Origin: a virus
Reading direction: 5' to 3' (one strand)
Length of the DNA stretch: 64,000 bases
IMG/VR virus record: IMGVR_UViG_3300014819_000003
Coordinates: 27,276-91,275 of that record
Below are positions 37,508-45,403 of the stretch, in pieces. A program made the position numbers and the translations under genes. The first letter of the stretch is position 1; each line of letters opens with the position of its first letter. The notes beneath the pieces are model-generated. The model saw nothing but the letters and a program-made list of their open reading frames with translations, did no database searches and was not told where the DNA came from.

Positions 37508-38072
37508 TCAACCAGAAGTGATTTGTGCAATAGACGCAAGCACTAATAATCTTGCTTTTGCTTTTTACTGCTGGAAAGATATAACTCAGTATGGCAAGAT
37601 TAATTTTGAAGGCTCTAATATATACGAAAAGGTTATAGATGCAACTGCTAAGGTGAAAGCCTTTTTTGAATTATATAATAAAACTACAGCAATAGTAATT
37701 GAGCATACAGTGTTTATGAACAGCCCAAAGACTGCTGCTGATCTGGCTTTAGTTCAGGGTGCAATTATTGGTGGCGCTGGATTAGCAAATATAGATATTG
37801 TGGGCAGGGTATCTCCAATAACATGGCAGTCATTTCTTGGCAATAAGAAACTAACAAAGGAAGAACAACTTCAGATAAGATCAGTTAATCCAGGTAAGTC
37901 AGATTCTTGGTATAAATCTTATGAAAGAGATTTTAGAAAACGTCGCACAACTAAACTATTAGAAGTTATTTATGATAAAAAAATAGAAGATTACGATGTG
38001 GCAGATGCAGCAGGTATTGGTCATTGGGCTATCAATAACTGGGACAAAGCCGTGAAATTTGACAAGGGGTAG
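37491..38072 (+). CDS. RuvC-like Holliday junction resolvase
   Basis: A 193-residue RNase H-fold nuclease. ATG 37491 is preferred over an in-frame TTG at 37482. Acidic catalytic residues fit D15 (AIDAST), E71 (VIEHT), D169 and D172 (DVADAAG). It has a basic YERDFRKRRTTKLL segment before the last pair. This is the second resolvase candidate in this region, and a third (endonuclease VII) lies at 61519-61887. Confidence 0.8.
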   Translation: MSKITNQPEVICAIDASTNNLAFAFYCWKDITQYGKINFEGSNIYEKVIDATAKVKAFFELYNKTTAIVIEHTVFMNSPKTAADLALVQGAIIGGAGLANIDIVGRVSPITWQSFLGNKKLTKEEQLQIRSVNPGKSDSWYKSYERDFRKRRTTKLLEVIYDKKIEDYDVADAAGIGHWAINNWDKAVKFDKG

Positions 38073-38074
38073 CC

Positions 38075-38230
38075 ATGGGTGTTAAAATGTATCAGAATGA
38101 AATGTGGCTCAAGAAGCGTTATCACATGGATAAAAAGAGTCCAGAAGATATAGCAAAAGAGTGCGGGGTAAGCGTAGAGACTATTTATGTATACCTTGCT
38201 AAATTTGGATTAAGGAAGTCAAAAAGATGA
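38075..38230 (+). CDS. Small helix-turn-helix protein
   Basis: A 51-residue basic protein from ATG 38075 to TGA 38230. It holds a resolvase/sigma-like HTH: SPEDIAKECGVSVETIYVYL. It ends in the ATGA overlap with the next gene. It could be a transcriptional regulator or DNA-binding accessory. Confidence 0.65.
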   Translation: MGVKMYQNEMWLKKRYHMDKKSPEDIAKECGVSVETIYVYLAKFGLRKSKR

Positions 38231-38472
38231 CAGAGAAATTTAATATTGTAGTAGATCAAGTAAATCATCCGTTGCATTATACAAGCGACCCATCAGGTGT
38301 TGAATGTATTCAAATTACACGTCATCGTAATTTTAATGTTGGCAACGCATTTAAGTATCTGTGGAGAGCGGGTCTAAAGAATGAGGAAACTCAAATTGAA
38401 GACTTGAAGAAAGCCATCTTCTATATTCAAGATGAGATTAACAGACTAGAAGGTAAATATGTCAGACACTGA
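38227..38472 (+). CDS. DUF3310 protein (T7 gp1.7-like)
   Basis: An 81-residue protein with the DUF3310 signature: NHPLHYT, then VECIQITRHRNFNVGNAFKYLWRAG, in two segments. In T7 the domain is part of the gp1.7 nucleotide kinase. Here only the short domain exists, so kinase activity is uncertain. It overlaps its upstream neighbour by 4 nt and the terminase small subunit gene by 14 nt. Confidence 0.75.
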   Translation: MTEKFNIVVDQVNHPLHYTSDPSGVECIQITRHRNFNVGNAFKYLWRAGLKNEETQIEDLKKAIFYIQDEINRLEGKYVRH

Positions 38473-38998
38473 AATAGAACTCGTCAAACATCTTGATGAG
38501 GTCAATAAGGTAGTTGAAGAATACTTAAAGGGTAATGATCCAACTAGAATATCAAAAGAACTTGATCTTCCACGTACAAGAGTTGTCGCTCATCTAAATG
38601 AGTGGCGAGTCATGGCATCTGCTAATGATGCTATTCGTGCTCGTGCTAAAGAAGCACTCGTAGGTGCAGATGCACACTACACAAAATTAATACAGCAGGC
38701 ATATGAGGTTATTGAAGATGCTACTACCACAGCAAACCTTAGTGCTAAAACTACAGCAATTAAACTTGTTATGGATATTGAAGCAAGACGAATTGATATG
38801 CTCCAAAAGGCTGGCTTGTTAGAAAATAAAGAACTAGCAGAAGAAATGATAGAGATTGAAAAACGACAGGAAGTTCTTGTTGGTATTCTTCGTGATATTG
38901 CATCAGAGCATCCAGAGGTTAGAGATTTAATTATGTCAAGGCTATCTACCATAGCCAAAGAGGGCGAGGTAATAACAATTGTCCACGATGTTCAATGA
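38459..38998 (+). CDS. Terminase small subunit
   Basis: A 179-residue helical protein that should recognise the packaging site. Residues about 24-50 form a helix-turn-helix (GNDPTRISKELDLPRTRVVAHL). A long central helix region (about 60-140) provides oligomerisation, and the acidic C-terminus would contact the large subunit. It directly precedes the large subunit gene and overlaps it by about 20 nt. Confidence 0.7.
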   Translation: MSDTEIELVKHLDEVNKVVEEYLKGNDPTRISKELDLPRTRVVAHLNEWRVMASANDAIRARAKEALVGADAHYTKLIQQAYEVIEDATTTANLSAKTTAIKLVMDIEARRIDMLQKAGLLENKELAEEMIEIEKRQEVLVGILRDIASEHPEVRDLIMSRLSTIAKEGEVITIVHDVQ

Positions 38999-40760
38999 TT
39001 TCTTTGATGCTCTAAAAGATGAGCAGTTTGAAGAAAATCCAGTAGACGTAAAGACGTTTGTGGAGTCTCCAGATTATTTGGGACAACCACCACTTTCGGC
39101 TATTCAATATGACATTGTTGAGGCAATGAGCCAGATCTATAAGAAACCAGATTTGCAAAATCTTTTAGGAATGGATGTAGGAGCAAAACACTATGACAAA
39201 TACACAAAGAACGAAATTATTCTTCAACTTGGGAAGGGCAGTGGGAAGGACCATACCTCTACTGTTGCCTGTGCTTATGTTGTATATAAGTTACTATGCC
39301 TTAAAGACCCTGCGAGATACTTTGGTAAACCGTCGGGAGACGCAATAGATATTATTAACGTTGCTGTAAACGCAGAGCAGGCTAAAAATGTTTTCTTTAA
39401 GGGCTTTAAAAATAAGATTGAAAAATCTCCATGGTTTGCAGGAAGATATGATCCTAAAGTAAATTCTATTGGTTTTAATAAATCTATTACAGTTTACTCT
39501 GGACATTCTGAGCGTGAATCTCATGAAGGTCTAAACTTATTTATGGCAGTTCTTGATGAGATTTCTGGTTTTGCATCTGAAGTAGGAACTGGTAATGATC
39601 AAGGTAAGACTGCTGATAATTTATATAAAGCATTTCGTGGAACTGTAGACTCTCGTTTTCCAGATCTTGGTAAAGTTGTTCTTCTTTCATTCCCCCGTTA
39701 TGCTGGAGACTTTATTTCGAAGCGGTATGAAGATGTAATAATGGAAAAAGAAGTAATAGAACGTAGACATACCTTTACTATTAATGAAGAACTACCAGAA
39801 GGTCCAGATAATCAATTTGAAATTGTTTGGGAAGAAGATCATATTCTGTCATATAAATATCCTAGAATGTTTGCACTTAAAAGACCTACTTGGGAAGTAA
39901 ACCCTACTCGTAAAATAGAAGATTTTAAAATTGCATTTCTTACAGATATGGGAGATGCCATGATGAGATTTTTATGCACACCAACATTTTCATCTGACTC
40001 ATTCTTTAAACAAAGAGATAAGTTAGAAAAATGTATGACACTCAGAAATCCTATAGATCCTCACAGGAGATTTGATTTGACCTTTAAGCCAGACCCTGAT
40101 AAACTATATTATGTACATGCAGACTTAGCACAAAAACATGACAAGTGTGCTGTTGCTATAGCGCATGTAGATAAATGGGTAAATGTACAGGTAATAAAAG
40201 ATTACGAACAGGTTGCACCTATCGTAGTTGTTGATGCCGTTGCTTGGTGGGAGCCAAAGGTAGAAGGACCTGTAAATTTATCAGAAGTAAAAAATTGGAT
40301 AATTAATCTTCGTAGAGAAGGATTTAATATCGGAATGGTGACATTCGATAGATGGCAGTCGTTTGATATTCAACAGGAACTAAAAGCCGTTGGTATGAGA
40401 ACTGATACTGTATCTGTTGCAAAGAAGCACTATGAAGATCTTGCTATGATGATTTATGAAGAAAGAATTGCAATGCCAAGAATACCATTGCTTCTTGAAG
40501 AGATGGCAGAACTCAAGATTATGAAAAATAATCGTGTTGACCATCCCCGCAAGAAATCAAAGGACTTGGCTGATGCCGTTTGTGGGGCGGTATTTGGAGC
40601 AATATCTCACACAAGTAGGGACTCTAATCTTGAGATTGAGGTTCATACATGGAGTTCTGCCAGCCGACTTGCGGAAAAGAATAAGTCTATGGTAGAATTG
40701 GAAACTAGGGAAGTTCCTGACGATGTTAGGGATTTCTTGTCAGAATACAAATTAATCTAA
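38979..40760 (+). CDS. terL: Terminase large subunit
   Basis: A 593-residue DNA packaging motor and headful or cos nuclease. Walker A at 85-91 is GKGSGKD, with Asp in place of Ser/Thr. Walker B is LFMAVLDEI. The nuclease domain shows the three acidic positions in HADLAQKHDK, VTFDRWQS and KDLADAVCG. TTG 38979 is preferred because GAGG at 38966-38969 is at good spacing; ATG 38988 is the alternative. It lies about 38 kb from the portal gene in this map. Confidence 0.9.
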   Translation: MSTMFNDFFDALKDEQFEENPVDVKTFVESPDYLGQPPLSAIQYDIVEAMSQIYKKPDLQNLLGMDVGAKHYDKYTKNEIILQLGKGSGKDHTSTVACAYVVYKLLCLKDPARYFGKPSGDAIDIINVAVNAEQAKNVFFKGFKNKIEKSPWFAGRYDPKVNSIGFNKSITVYSGHSERESHEGLNLFMAVLDEISGFASEVGTGNDQGKTADNLYKAFRGTVDSRFPDLGKVVLLSFPRYAGDFISKRYEDVIMEKEVIERRHTFTINEELPEGPDNQFEIVWEEDHILSYKYPRMFALKRPTWEVNPTRKIEDFKIAFLTDMGDAMMRFLCTPTFSSDSFFKQRDKLEKCMTLRNPIDPHRRFDLTFKPDPDKLYYVHADLAQKHDKCAVAIAHVDKWVNVQVIKDYEQVAPIVVVDAVAWWEPKVEGPVNLSEVKNWIINLRREGFNIGMVTFDRWQSFDIQQELKAVGMRTDTVSVAKKHYEDLAMMIYEERIAMPRIPLLLEEMAELKIMKNNRVDHPRKKSKDLADAVCGAVFGAISHTSRDSNLEIEVHTWSSASRLAEKNKSMVELETREVPDDVRDFLSEYKLI

Positions 40761-40780
40761 AAAGAAAACTAAGGAGAAAA

Positions 40781-41932
40781 ATGAATTCATTTAAGAAGAT
40801 TGCGCTTGTATTGGCTGCAGCCCTTACTGGCTCGGTATTCGCAATTCCATCGGCTCATGCTGCACCTATGTCTGTCGCTTTGACAGTCAATGGCTCTGCA
40901 CCTGCAACCGCTGGTACGGCTACAACTACTGCTGTTGAACTTCCAGTTCCAGCAGATAACTCTGTAGACGCTGCTGATGCCCTCAAGTTTGTTGTTACTG
41001 TAGATACAGGAACAGCAGTTACTGTGTCCGCAACAAACGCATCTATTATTCTTGCAACAGCAACCGCTGCTGCACCAGTAACCGCATCTAGCGGTTCTGC
41101 TTCAACAACAATTGCAACTGGAACTGGCACAACTGCTACATTCTTTGTCTTTACAAAGACTACTGCAGTAGGTACTGTTTCTGTTTCAAACCAAGGTGAA
41201 ACCAAAGTTTATTATGTACAAGGTGCAGTCGGAAAGATCAATGATATTTCGGTATCAGGTCTTGATGTTGGCGCTTCAGGTACACAAGTAACTTTGACTG
41301 TAACTGCCAAAGACGTATTTGGTAACAAAGTTTCTGGAAAATCAATTACCGCAGTAGTTGCTAATGGAACTCTTGATACTACAACTGCTACAACTGGTAC
41401 AGGTCTTACAGATTTTGGTACTCGTGATTTTAAAGTAACACTTCCAACTACTGGTTCGGCTGCTGTTATTTTCTCAGTCACAACTGCATCTGATCTTGCA
41501 ACCGCTGTAACTGGTTTCAATACCGTTACTTCATCTGTTGCAAAAAATATTGCTGTCCGTGATCTTGCTGCAGAACTTGTTGCAATGACTGCTGCAAAGG
41601 CTGCTGCCGATGCTGCTCTAGCAACTGAAAAGGCTGCTCGTGCTGCTGATGCTGTAACCGCTAAGGCTGCTGCTGATGCTGCTGCTGCAACTGCTGCTGC
41701 TGATCTAGTTAAGGCTAATGCAGAAATTGCAACGCTAAAGGCTAATGCAGTTATTGCTAAGGCTGCTGCTGATAAGGCTCTTGCTGATGCATCTGCTGCA
41801 CACGCTGCAGAACTTGCTAAGGTAAAGGCTGATAATGATGTAGCACTAAAGGCTGTAAAAGATGCTTTCAACTCACTTGCAAAGAAGTGGAATGCAAAGA
41901 ATCCAAAGGCTAAAGTTGCTTTAGTTAAGTAA
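40781..41932 (+). CDS. Secreted Ig-like, Ala-rich surface protein
   Basis: A 383-residue protein with a clear signal peptide (FKKIALVLAAALTG core, cleavage near AHAA at about 27-28). The mature N-terminal part is Thr/Ala/Val-rich beta, with a bacterial Ig-like segment (SGLDVGASGTQVTLTVTAKD) near 165-195. Residues about 265-360 form an Ala/Lys/Asp coiled coil and the end is basic. Codons are C-rich, the SD is strong (AAGGAG) and a terminator follows, so it should be very abundant. No sorting signal was seen. It resembles host S-layer-like proteins more than virion parts; a role in exclusion or surface masking is inference. Confidence 0.65.
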   Translation: MNSFKKIALVLAAALTGSVFAIPSAHAAPMSVALTVNGSAPATAGTATTTAVELPVPADNSVDAADALKFVVTVDTGTAVTVSATNASIILATATAAAPVTASSGSASTTIATGTGTTATFFVFTKTTAVGTVSVSNQGETKVYYVQGAVGKINDISVSGLDVGASGTQVTLTVTAKDVFGNKVSGKSITAVVANGTLDTTTATTGTGLTDFGTRDFKVTLPTTGSAAVIFSVTTASDLATAVTGFNTVTSSVAKNIAVRDLAAELVAMTAAKAAADAALATEKAARAADAVTAKAAADAAAATAAADLVKANAEIATLKANAVIAKAAADKALADASAAHAAELAKVKADNDVALKAVKDAFNSLAKKWNAKNPKAKVALVK

Positions 41933-41950
41933 TTAATACTTAAAAGATAG

Positions 41951-41977
41951 GGCGGGATTTAAATATCCCGCCTTTTT
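41951..41977 (+). terminator. Terminator after the secreted protein gene
   Basis: GGCGGGAT (41951-41958) pairs with ATCCCGCC (41965-41972) across a 6-nt loop, followed by five T. Confidence 0.9.
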
Positions 41978-41991
41978 CTTTTGCAATAAAA

Positions 41992-42000
41992 TGATATAAT
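41992..42000 (+). promoter_or_regulatory. Extended -10 promoter for the surface protein
   Basis: TGA then TATAAT at 41995-42000, just after a terminator. RNA would start near 42007, leaving a short leader with AAGGGAGA at 42022-42029. Confidence 0.6.
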
Positions 42001-42033
42001 TAACTATATAATTACATATATAAGGGAGATAAA

Positions 42034-43557
42034 ATAAGTAAAATCCTACGCATAATTGCAGTGGTGGGGATTTTATTTGCAAGCATTGGTTTTCCAAACA
42101 ATGCGTATGCAGAATGTGTTAACTATCTTCAATCTCAAACTATAGCAGCAGCCTATGAAGGCGACGCAGAACCTACAGTTCATACAATGGATACCTGTGG
42201 TGGAGACGATACTTCTTATCAAATACCAATAGCAACTACAATTACATTTGATGGTGTTCAATATTCTAGTGTTTATGCAACAACTAATTCAGTAATTACA
42301 TTTGGTCAACCAGATAATACATACTGGGCTTATCCAAATACTCCTTCTATTTCTTTATATTCTATGGATTGGGTAACTGGTTGGTATGGTGCTCCAAATA
42401 CTTTAGATATATTGTATTCTGAAGGTGGATTTCAACTTAATATGCAAGCAATCCCATTTGGAAACTGGAATGCACAACCAAGTAATATTAACATTCTTGT
42501 AGCAATTACAAATACTGGTGGTATTTCTGTAGCATATAGTTATCAAGGGCCAGAATATCAAAACTTAAGAACTGGCGTTAGATTACATGATGGATCTATT
42601 GTTTCATTAGAAGCATGGGGAGCAACACAAATACAACCAGGGTCTACTCCAACACTTGAACCAGAACCAGTTGTAGTTGGACCAACACAAGAACAACTAG
42701 CAGTTCAAGAAGAAATGCGTGTAACTGCTAACTTAATTGCAAATGCTATTGCTAGTTTACAAAATGAACCTGATCCAGAGCCAACTCCTGTGCAAACTGA
42801 ACCAGCCGAACCCACTCCAACTCCAACGCCTGAAACAACTTCTGAACCAGAACCAACTCCAACTCCTGAGCCATCGCCCACTGTTGAGCCTTCACCAGAG
42901 CCTTCACCTCAGCCAACGGATATAGATCCAACCCCAGAGCCATCACCTGAGCCAACTCCAATTGAACCTTCTCCAGAACCATCTCCTGATACTACCACAG
43001 AACCAGAAATAGTTATAGTTGAACCAGAAATAATTACTCCAGAAGATCCTAGATTTCCTGATGAAGAAATTATAATTCCAGTTCCAGATAAAACAGAAAA
43101 CACAGAAGTATCTGAAGATATGTCAAGATTACTTGCAGATCTTACAAGTAGTCAAACACTAGCAACACTAAGCCCAGAACAAAAGGCTGCAGTAGCATCA
43201 ACTCTTGGTATTAAATCTAGCGAAGTAGCAAAAGTAGCAGAACTAGCCAAATCAAATGAGGCAGTAGCAGAGGCATTACAGGAATTTGGTGCAAGGGCAA
43301 ATGAAAACCTTGATGCCACAATGCCTTATACACTGGCAGATGCTGTGACAGAAGTTCAAGCAGAAAAATTACTAGAAGATCCAATAGGGGCAATTGCAGC
43401 AGTATTTACAAATATAGATTTAGATAAACTTACAAGTCCATCTGAGTGGGGTAGCGATATGACAGATGATCAAAGAGAAAAGGTTCAAGAAGTTATTATT
43501 CCAGTTATTTTGGTTTCTAACATTATTAGTTCTGTCATGTCAACAAGGAGGATATAA
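42034..43557 (+). CDS. Exported Pro/Glu-rich surface protein, AUA-start candidate
   Basis: A protein of 507 residues if it starts at ATA 42034. From there it reads as a textbook signal peptide: basic Ser-Lys-Ile-Leu-Arg N-region, hydrophobic core and an AYA cleavage site. An SD (AAGGGAG) lies 5 nt upstream. The first canonical codons, GTG 42061 and 42064, lack an SD and remove the basic region. The N-terminal domain (about 28-210) is a beta sandwich with Gly, Trp and Tyr. A TPTPEPSPEP-type repeat spans about 245-330, then a helical domain, then a hydrophobic C-terminal helix ending in TRRI that could anchor it in the membrane. Confidence 0.65.
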   Translation: MSKILRIIAVVGILFASIGFPNNAYAECVNYLQSQTIAAAYEGDAEPTVHTMDTCGGDDTSYQIPIATTITFDGVQYSSVYATTNSVITFGQPDNTYWAYPNTPSISLYSMDWVTGWYGAPNTLDILYSEGGFQLNMQAIPFGNWNAQPSNINILVAITNTGGISVAYSYQGPEYQNLRTGVRLHDGSIVSLEAWGATQIQPGSTPTLEPEPVVVGPTQEQLAVQEEMRVTANLIANAIASLQNEPDPEPTPVQTEPAEPTPTPTPETTSEPEPTPTPEPSPTVEPSPEPSPQPTDIDPTPEPSPEPTPIEPSPEPSPDTTTEPEIVIVEPEIITPEDPRFPDEEIIIPVPDKTENTEVSEDMSRLLADLTSSQTLATLSPEQKAAVASTLGIKSSEVAKVAELAKSNEAVAEALQEFGARANENLDATMPYTLADAVTEVQAEKLLEDPIGAIAAVFTNIDLDKLTSPSEWGSDMTDDQREKVQEVIIPVILVSNIISSVMSTRRI

Positions 43558-43558
43558 T
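43553..43558 (+). promoter_or_regulatory. Possible -10 box, leaderless type
   Basis: TATAAT, 6 nt before ATG 43565. An SD (AAGGAGG, 43545-43551) also lies upstream, so both a leaderless and an SD route are possible. Confidence 0.4.
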
Positions 43559-43564
43559 ACGATT

Positions 43565-43930
43565 ATGGACAAGATTAAAACTATCTTATCAAAGATGCCC
43601 AAGGTAAAGGTTAAGGTGCCTAAAGTAAAGGTTAACTTACCCAATCCTAACCTTAAACCATGGCTTGAGAAATTAAAGCCATATATGTCAAAGGTATGGG
43701 AAGTCCTAAAGAAGACCCCACAGTGGGGCTTAAAGGCTCTAAAAGGCCTTCTAGTATGGTTTGGCAAGGCAGTCAAGGAAAGTATTGCCCAATTATGGAC
43801 TCTACTTGGATTTTTTATTGCTTGGTTGACCCTTACTGGTACCGCCCAACAAATCGTGGGAATCGCAACAATATTATCAACAATTATATGGCTTGCAACC
43901 ATATCGCTTCGTGAGGAAAAGGAAGAATAA
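43565..43930 (+). CDS. Holin-like membrane protein with basic N-terminus
   Basis: A 121-residue protein from ATG 43565. The first 50 residues are Lys/Pro/Val repeats (PKVKVKVPKVKV). Two hydrophobic helices follow near 75-95 and 97-112 (LGFFIAWLTLTG, IVGIATILSTIIWLA), ending in RREEKEE-like charge. It belongs to a run of small membrane proteins upstream of the endolysin. Holin or regulator of lysis timing is the likely role; which of the three is the holin cannot be told. Confidence 0.55.
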   Translation: MDKIKTILSKMPKVKVKVPKVKVNLPNPNLKPWLEKLKPYMSKVWEVLKKTPQWGLKALKGLLVWFGKAVKESIAQLWTLLGFFIAWLTLTGTAQQIVGIATILSTIIWLATISLREEKEE

Positions 43931-44154
43931 TGAAAGATAAAACAATGTACCTGCTTTCACTTATGGTAGGAATTGCTATTATTACTGCTATCGTTGGAGA
44001 CTATGTAGTTGCTGCTCTTGAGACCACAAAAACAGGTGAGCCACAAGAAGTTTCTTCTGATGTTATGACCCTTGTACAAACCGCTCTTGGTGGCGTTATT
44101 GGTATTTTAGGTGGTTATTTTGGGGCTAAAGCCTCAAAAGACAAAGACGAATAA
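43930..44154 (+). CDS. Small holin-like membrane protein
   Basis: A 74-residue protein with two transmembrane helices (MYLLSLMVGIAIITAIVG near 6-23 and TALGGVIGILGGYFGA near 50-66) and a charged C-terminus. It overlaps the previous stop by one base. The size and layout fit class II holins. Confidence 0.6.
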   Translation: MKDKTMYLLSLMVGIAIITAIVGDYVVAALETTKTGEPQEVSSDVMTLVQTALGGVIGILGGYFGAKASKDKDE

Positions 44155-44155
44155 C

Positions 44156-44164
44156 TGGTATAAT
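44156..44164 (+). promoter_or_regulatory. Extended -10 promoter, leaderless type
   Basis: TGG then TATAAT at 44159-44164. ATG 44172 lies 7 nt downstream. The in-frame ATG at 44163 overlaps the -10 box and cannot be used from this promoter. Confidence 0.55.
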
Positions 44165-44171
44165 GGGGGTT

Positions 44172-44366
44172 ATGCTAAAAATAGTTGGACTTGCCTTATT
44201 GGGGGTATTATTAACTGGATGTAACTACGACGGTAGTTATCGTTATCCATGTCAAGATCCAGCAAATTGGAAAAGTGCTGAGTGTAAACCACCACTTTGT
44301 AATGTAAATAATACATGCCCATCAGACTTAAATACTAACATTAAAGAGGAATCAAAAAATGGCTAG
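44172..44366 (+). CDS. Small lipoprotein in lysis cassette
   Basis: A 64-residue lipoprotein. Its signal sequence ends in the lipobox LTGC with the lipid-bearing Cys at residue 17. The mature part has five further cysteines, probably in disulfides (YPC, AEC, LCN, NTC). The start is set by the leaderless promoter. Position among holin-like genes suggests a lysis or superinfection-exclusion role in the cell envelope. Confidence 0.65.
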   Translation: MLKIVGLALLGVLLTGCNYDGSYRYPCQDPANWKSAECKPPLCNVNNTCPSDLNTNIKEESKNG

Positions 44367-44802
44367 AGAGCGATTAACTCCACAAGATTTAGATGCTAGA
44401 TTAAAGTTTATTTTAGGAATAACACTTGGATCTATTCTTTTCCTAACTTCTGTAGGAATTTTATATGGTCTATTATTTGTTACCCAACCTATTGGAGCAC
44501 AGTCAGAAAATGACAAGATGTTCTTCAATGTGCTTGGTAGTGTTGCTACATTTATTACTGGTACCCTTGCAGGTTTGCTAATTGGTCAATCTGGTGCTAA
44601 GGATATTATGAAGGCACAACTTGACAATAAAGAAATGGATGCCAAGAATACGCAGGCAGATAAGAAACTAGAATCAGAATTAGAGATTAATGAACTAAAG
44701 GCAGAAGTAGAGGCAGATGCAGTAAGAGCACGTCTTGACGCAAAACCTAATGGACAGATGCCAGCAGAACAACCAGTAGACTTAGATTGGGATAAGGATT
44801 AA
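44359..44802 (+). CDS. Membrane protein with C-terminal coiled coil
   Basis: A 147-residue protein. Two transmembrane helices lie near 17-42 (FILGITLGSILFL) and 57-78 (VLGSVATFITGTLAGLLIG). A charged coiled coil follows (about 85-135). It ends one base before the endolysin gene, so it may be the holin or a lysis-timing partner. It overlaps the lipoprotein gene by 8 nt. Confidence 0.6.
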   Translation: MARERLTPQDLDARLKFILGITLGSILFLTSVGILYGLLFVTQPIGAQSENDKMFFNVLGSVATFITGTLAGLLIGQSGAKDIMKAQLDNKEMDAKNTQADKKLESELEINELKAEVEADAVRARLDAKPNGQMPAEQPVDLDWDKD

Positions 44803-44803
44803 T

Positions 44804-45343
44804 ATGACACAAGATTTTCCAGTACCAGCAGAAACACCAAAGGCGCCACATGGTAGTGCTGCCCGTTTAATTCAGATTGCTAAATCTCAAGTAGGATATA
44901 TTGAGGGACCAAAAGATAACGAAACGAAATATGGAGCGTACACCAAGGCAAATTTTCAACCTTGGTGTGGTAGTTTTGTAATGTGGTGTGCAAACGAAGC
45001 AGGTGTTAAGGTTCCAAATACAGTTTATACGCCAGGTGGCGCTGCTGCATTTAAGAAAAAGGGCGCTTGGATTGATGGCGATCTTGCTGATCCTGAGCCA
45101 GGAGATATTGCTTATTTTGATTTTCCAGCAGATGGCGTTGATCGTATCTCCCATGTTGGAATTGTTATTGAAGACAACGAAGATGGAACTGTATGGTGCG
45201 TTGAAGGTAATACTTCAAGCAGCAAAAAGGGCAGCCAAAGAAATGGCGGAGAAGCATGTAGACAACTCCGTGCATTTAAGAAAAATAAGAAAAATGTTCC
45301 AATATCTATAGTTGGTTTTGGTCGTCCTAAGTTCAAAATATAA
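44804..45343 (+). CDS. CHAP-domain endolysin
   Basis: A 179-residue peptidoglycan amidase/endopeptidase that should lyse the host. Catalytic residues are C55 in PWCGSFV, H117 in ISHVGIV and a downstream E134/N136 in VEGNT. No signal peptide is present, so it needs the holin to reach the wall. The chain is little more than the CHAP domain and has no separate wall-binding domain. It closes the lysis cassette. Confidence 0.85.
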   Translation: MTQDFPVPAETPKAPHGSAARLIQIAKSQVGYIEGPKDNETKYGAYTKANFQPWCGSFVMWCANEAGVKVPNTVYTPGGAAAFKKKGAWIDGDLADPEPGDIAYFDFPADGVDRISHVGIVIEDNEDGTVWCVEGNTSSSKKGSQRNGGEACRQLRAFKKNKKNVPISIVGFGRPKFKI

Positions 45344-45349
45344 TAGTAT

Positions 45350-45377
45350 TTGACTTATAAGCCATAACTGGTATACT
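45350..45377 (+). promoter_or_regulatory. Promoter for the HslV-like gene
   Basis: TTGACT (45350-45355), 16 nt, then TATACT (45372-45377) with an extended TG before the -10. A GGGGGAAA SD precedes ATG 45404. Confidence 0.75.
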
Positions 45378-45403
45378 ATATTTATATATCGTTTGGGGGA
45401 AAA

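Noticed and set aside
40688-40698. TGGTAGAAT as a promoter for the secreted protein gene
   Set aside because: The box is weaker than the others, lies well inside terL and is about 80 nt from the start; not listed as a feature.
41212-41871. 219-residue minus-strand frame opposite the Ala-rich coiled coil
   Set aside because: Low-complexity mirror of GCT-rich codons in the secreted protein gene; no SD or promoter.
44163-44171. ATG 44163 as the lipoprotein start
   Set aside because: It overlaps the -10 box; ATG 44172 lies at the expected RNA start and gives a cleaner lipoprotein signal.
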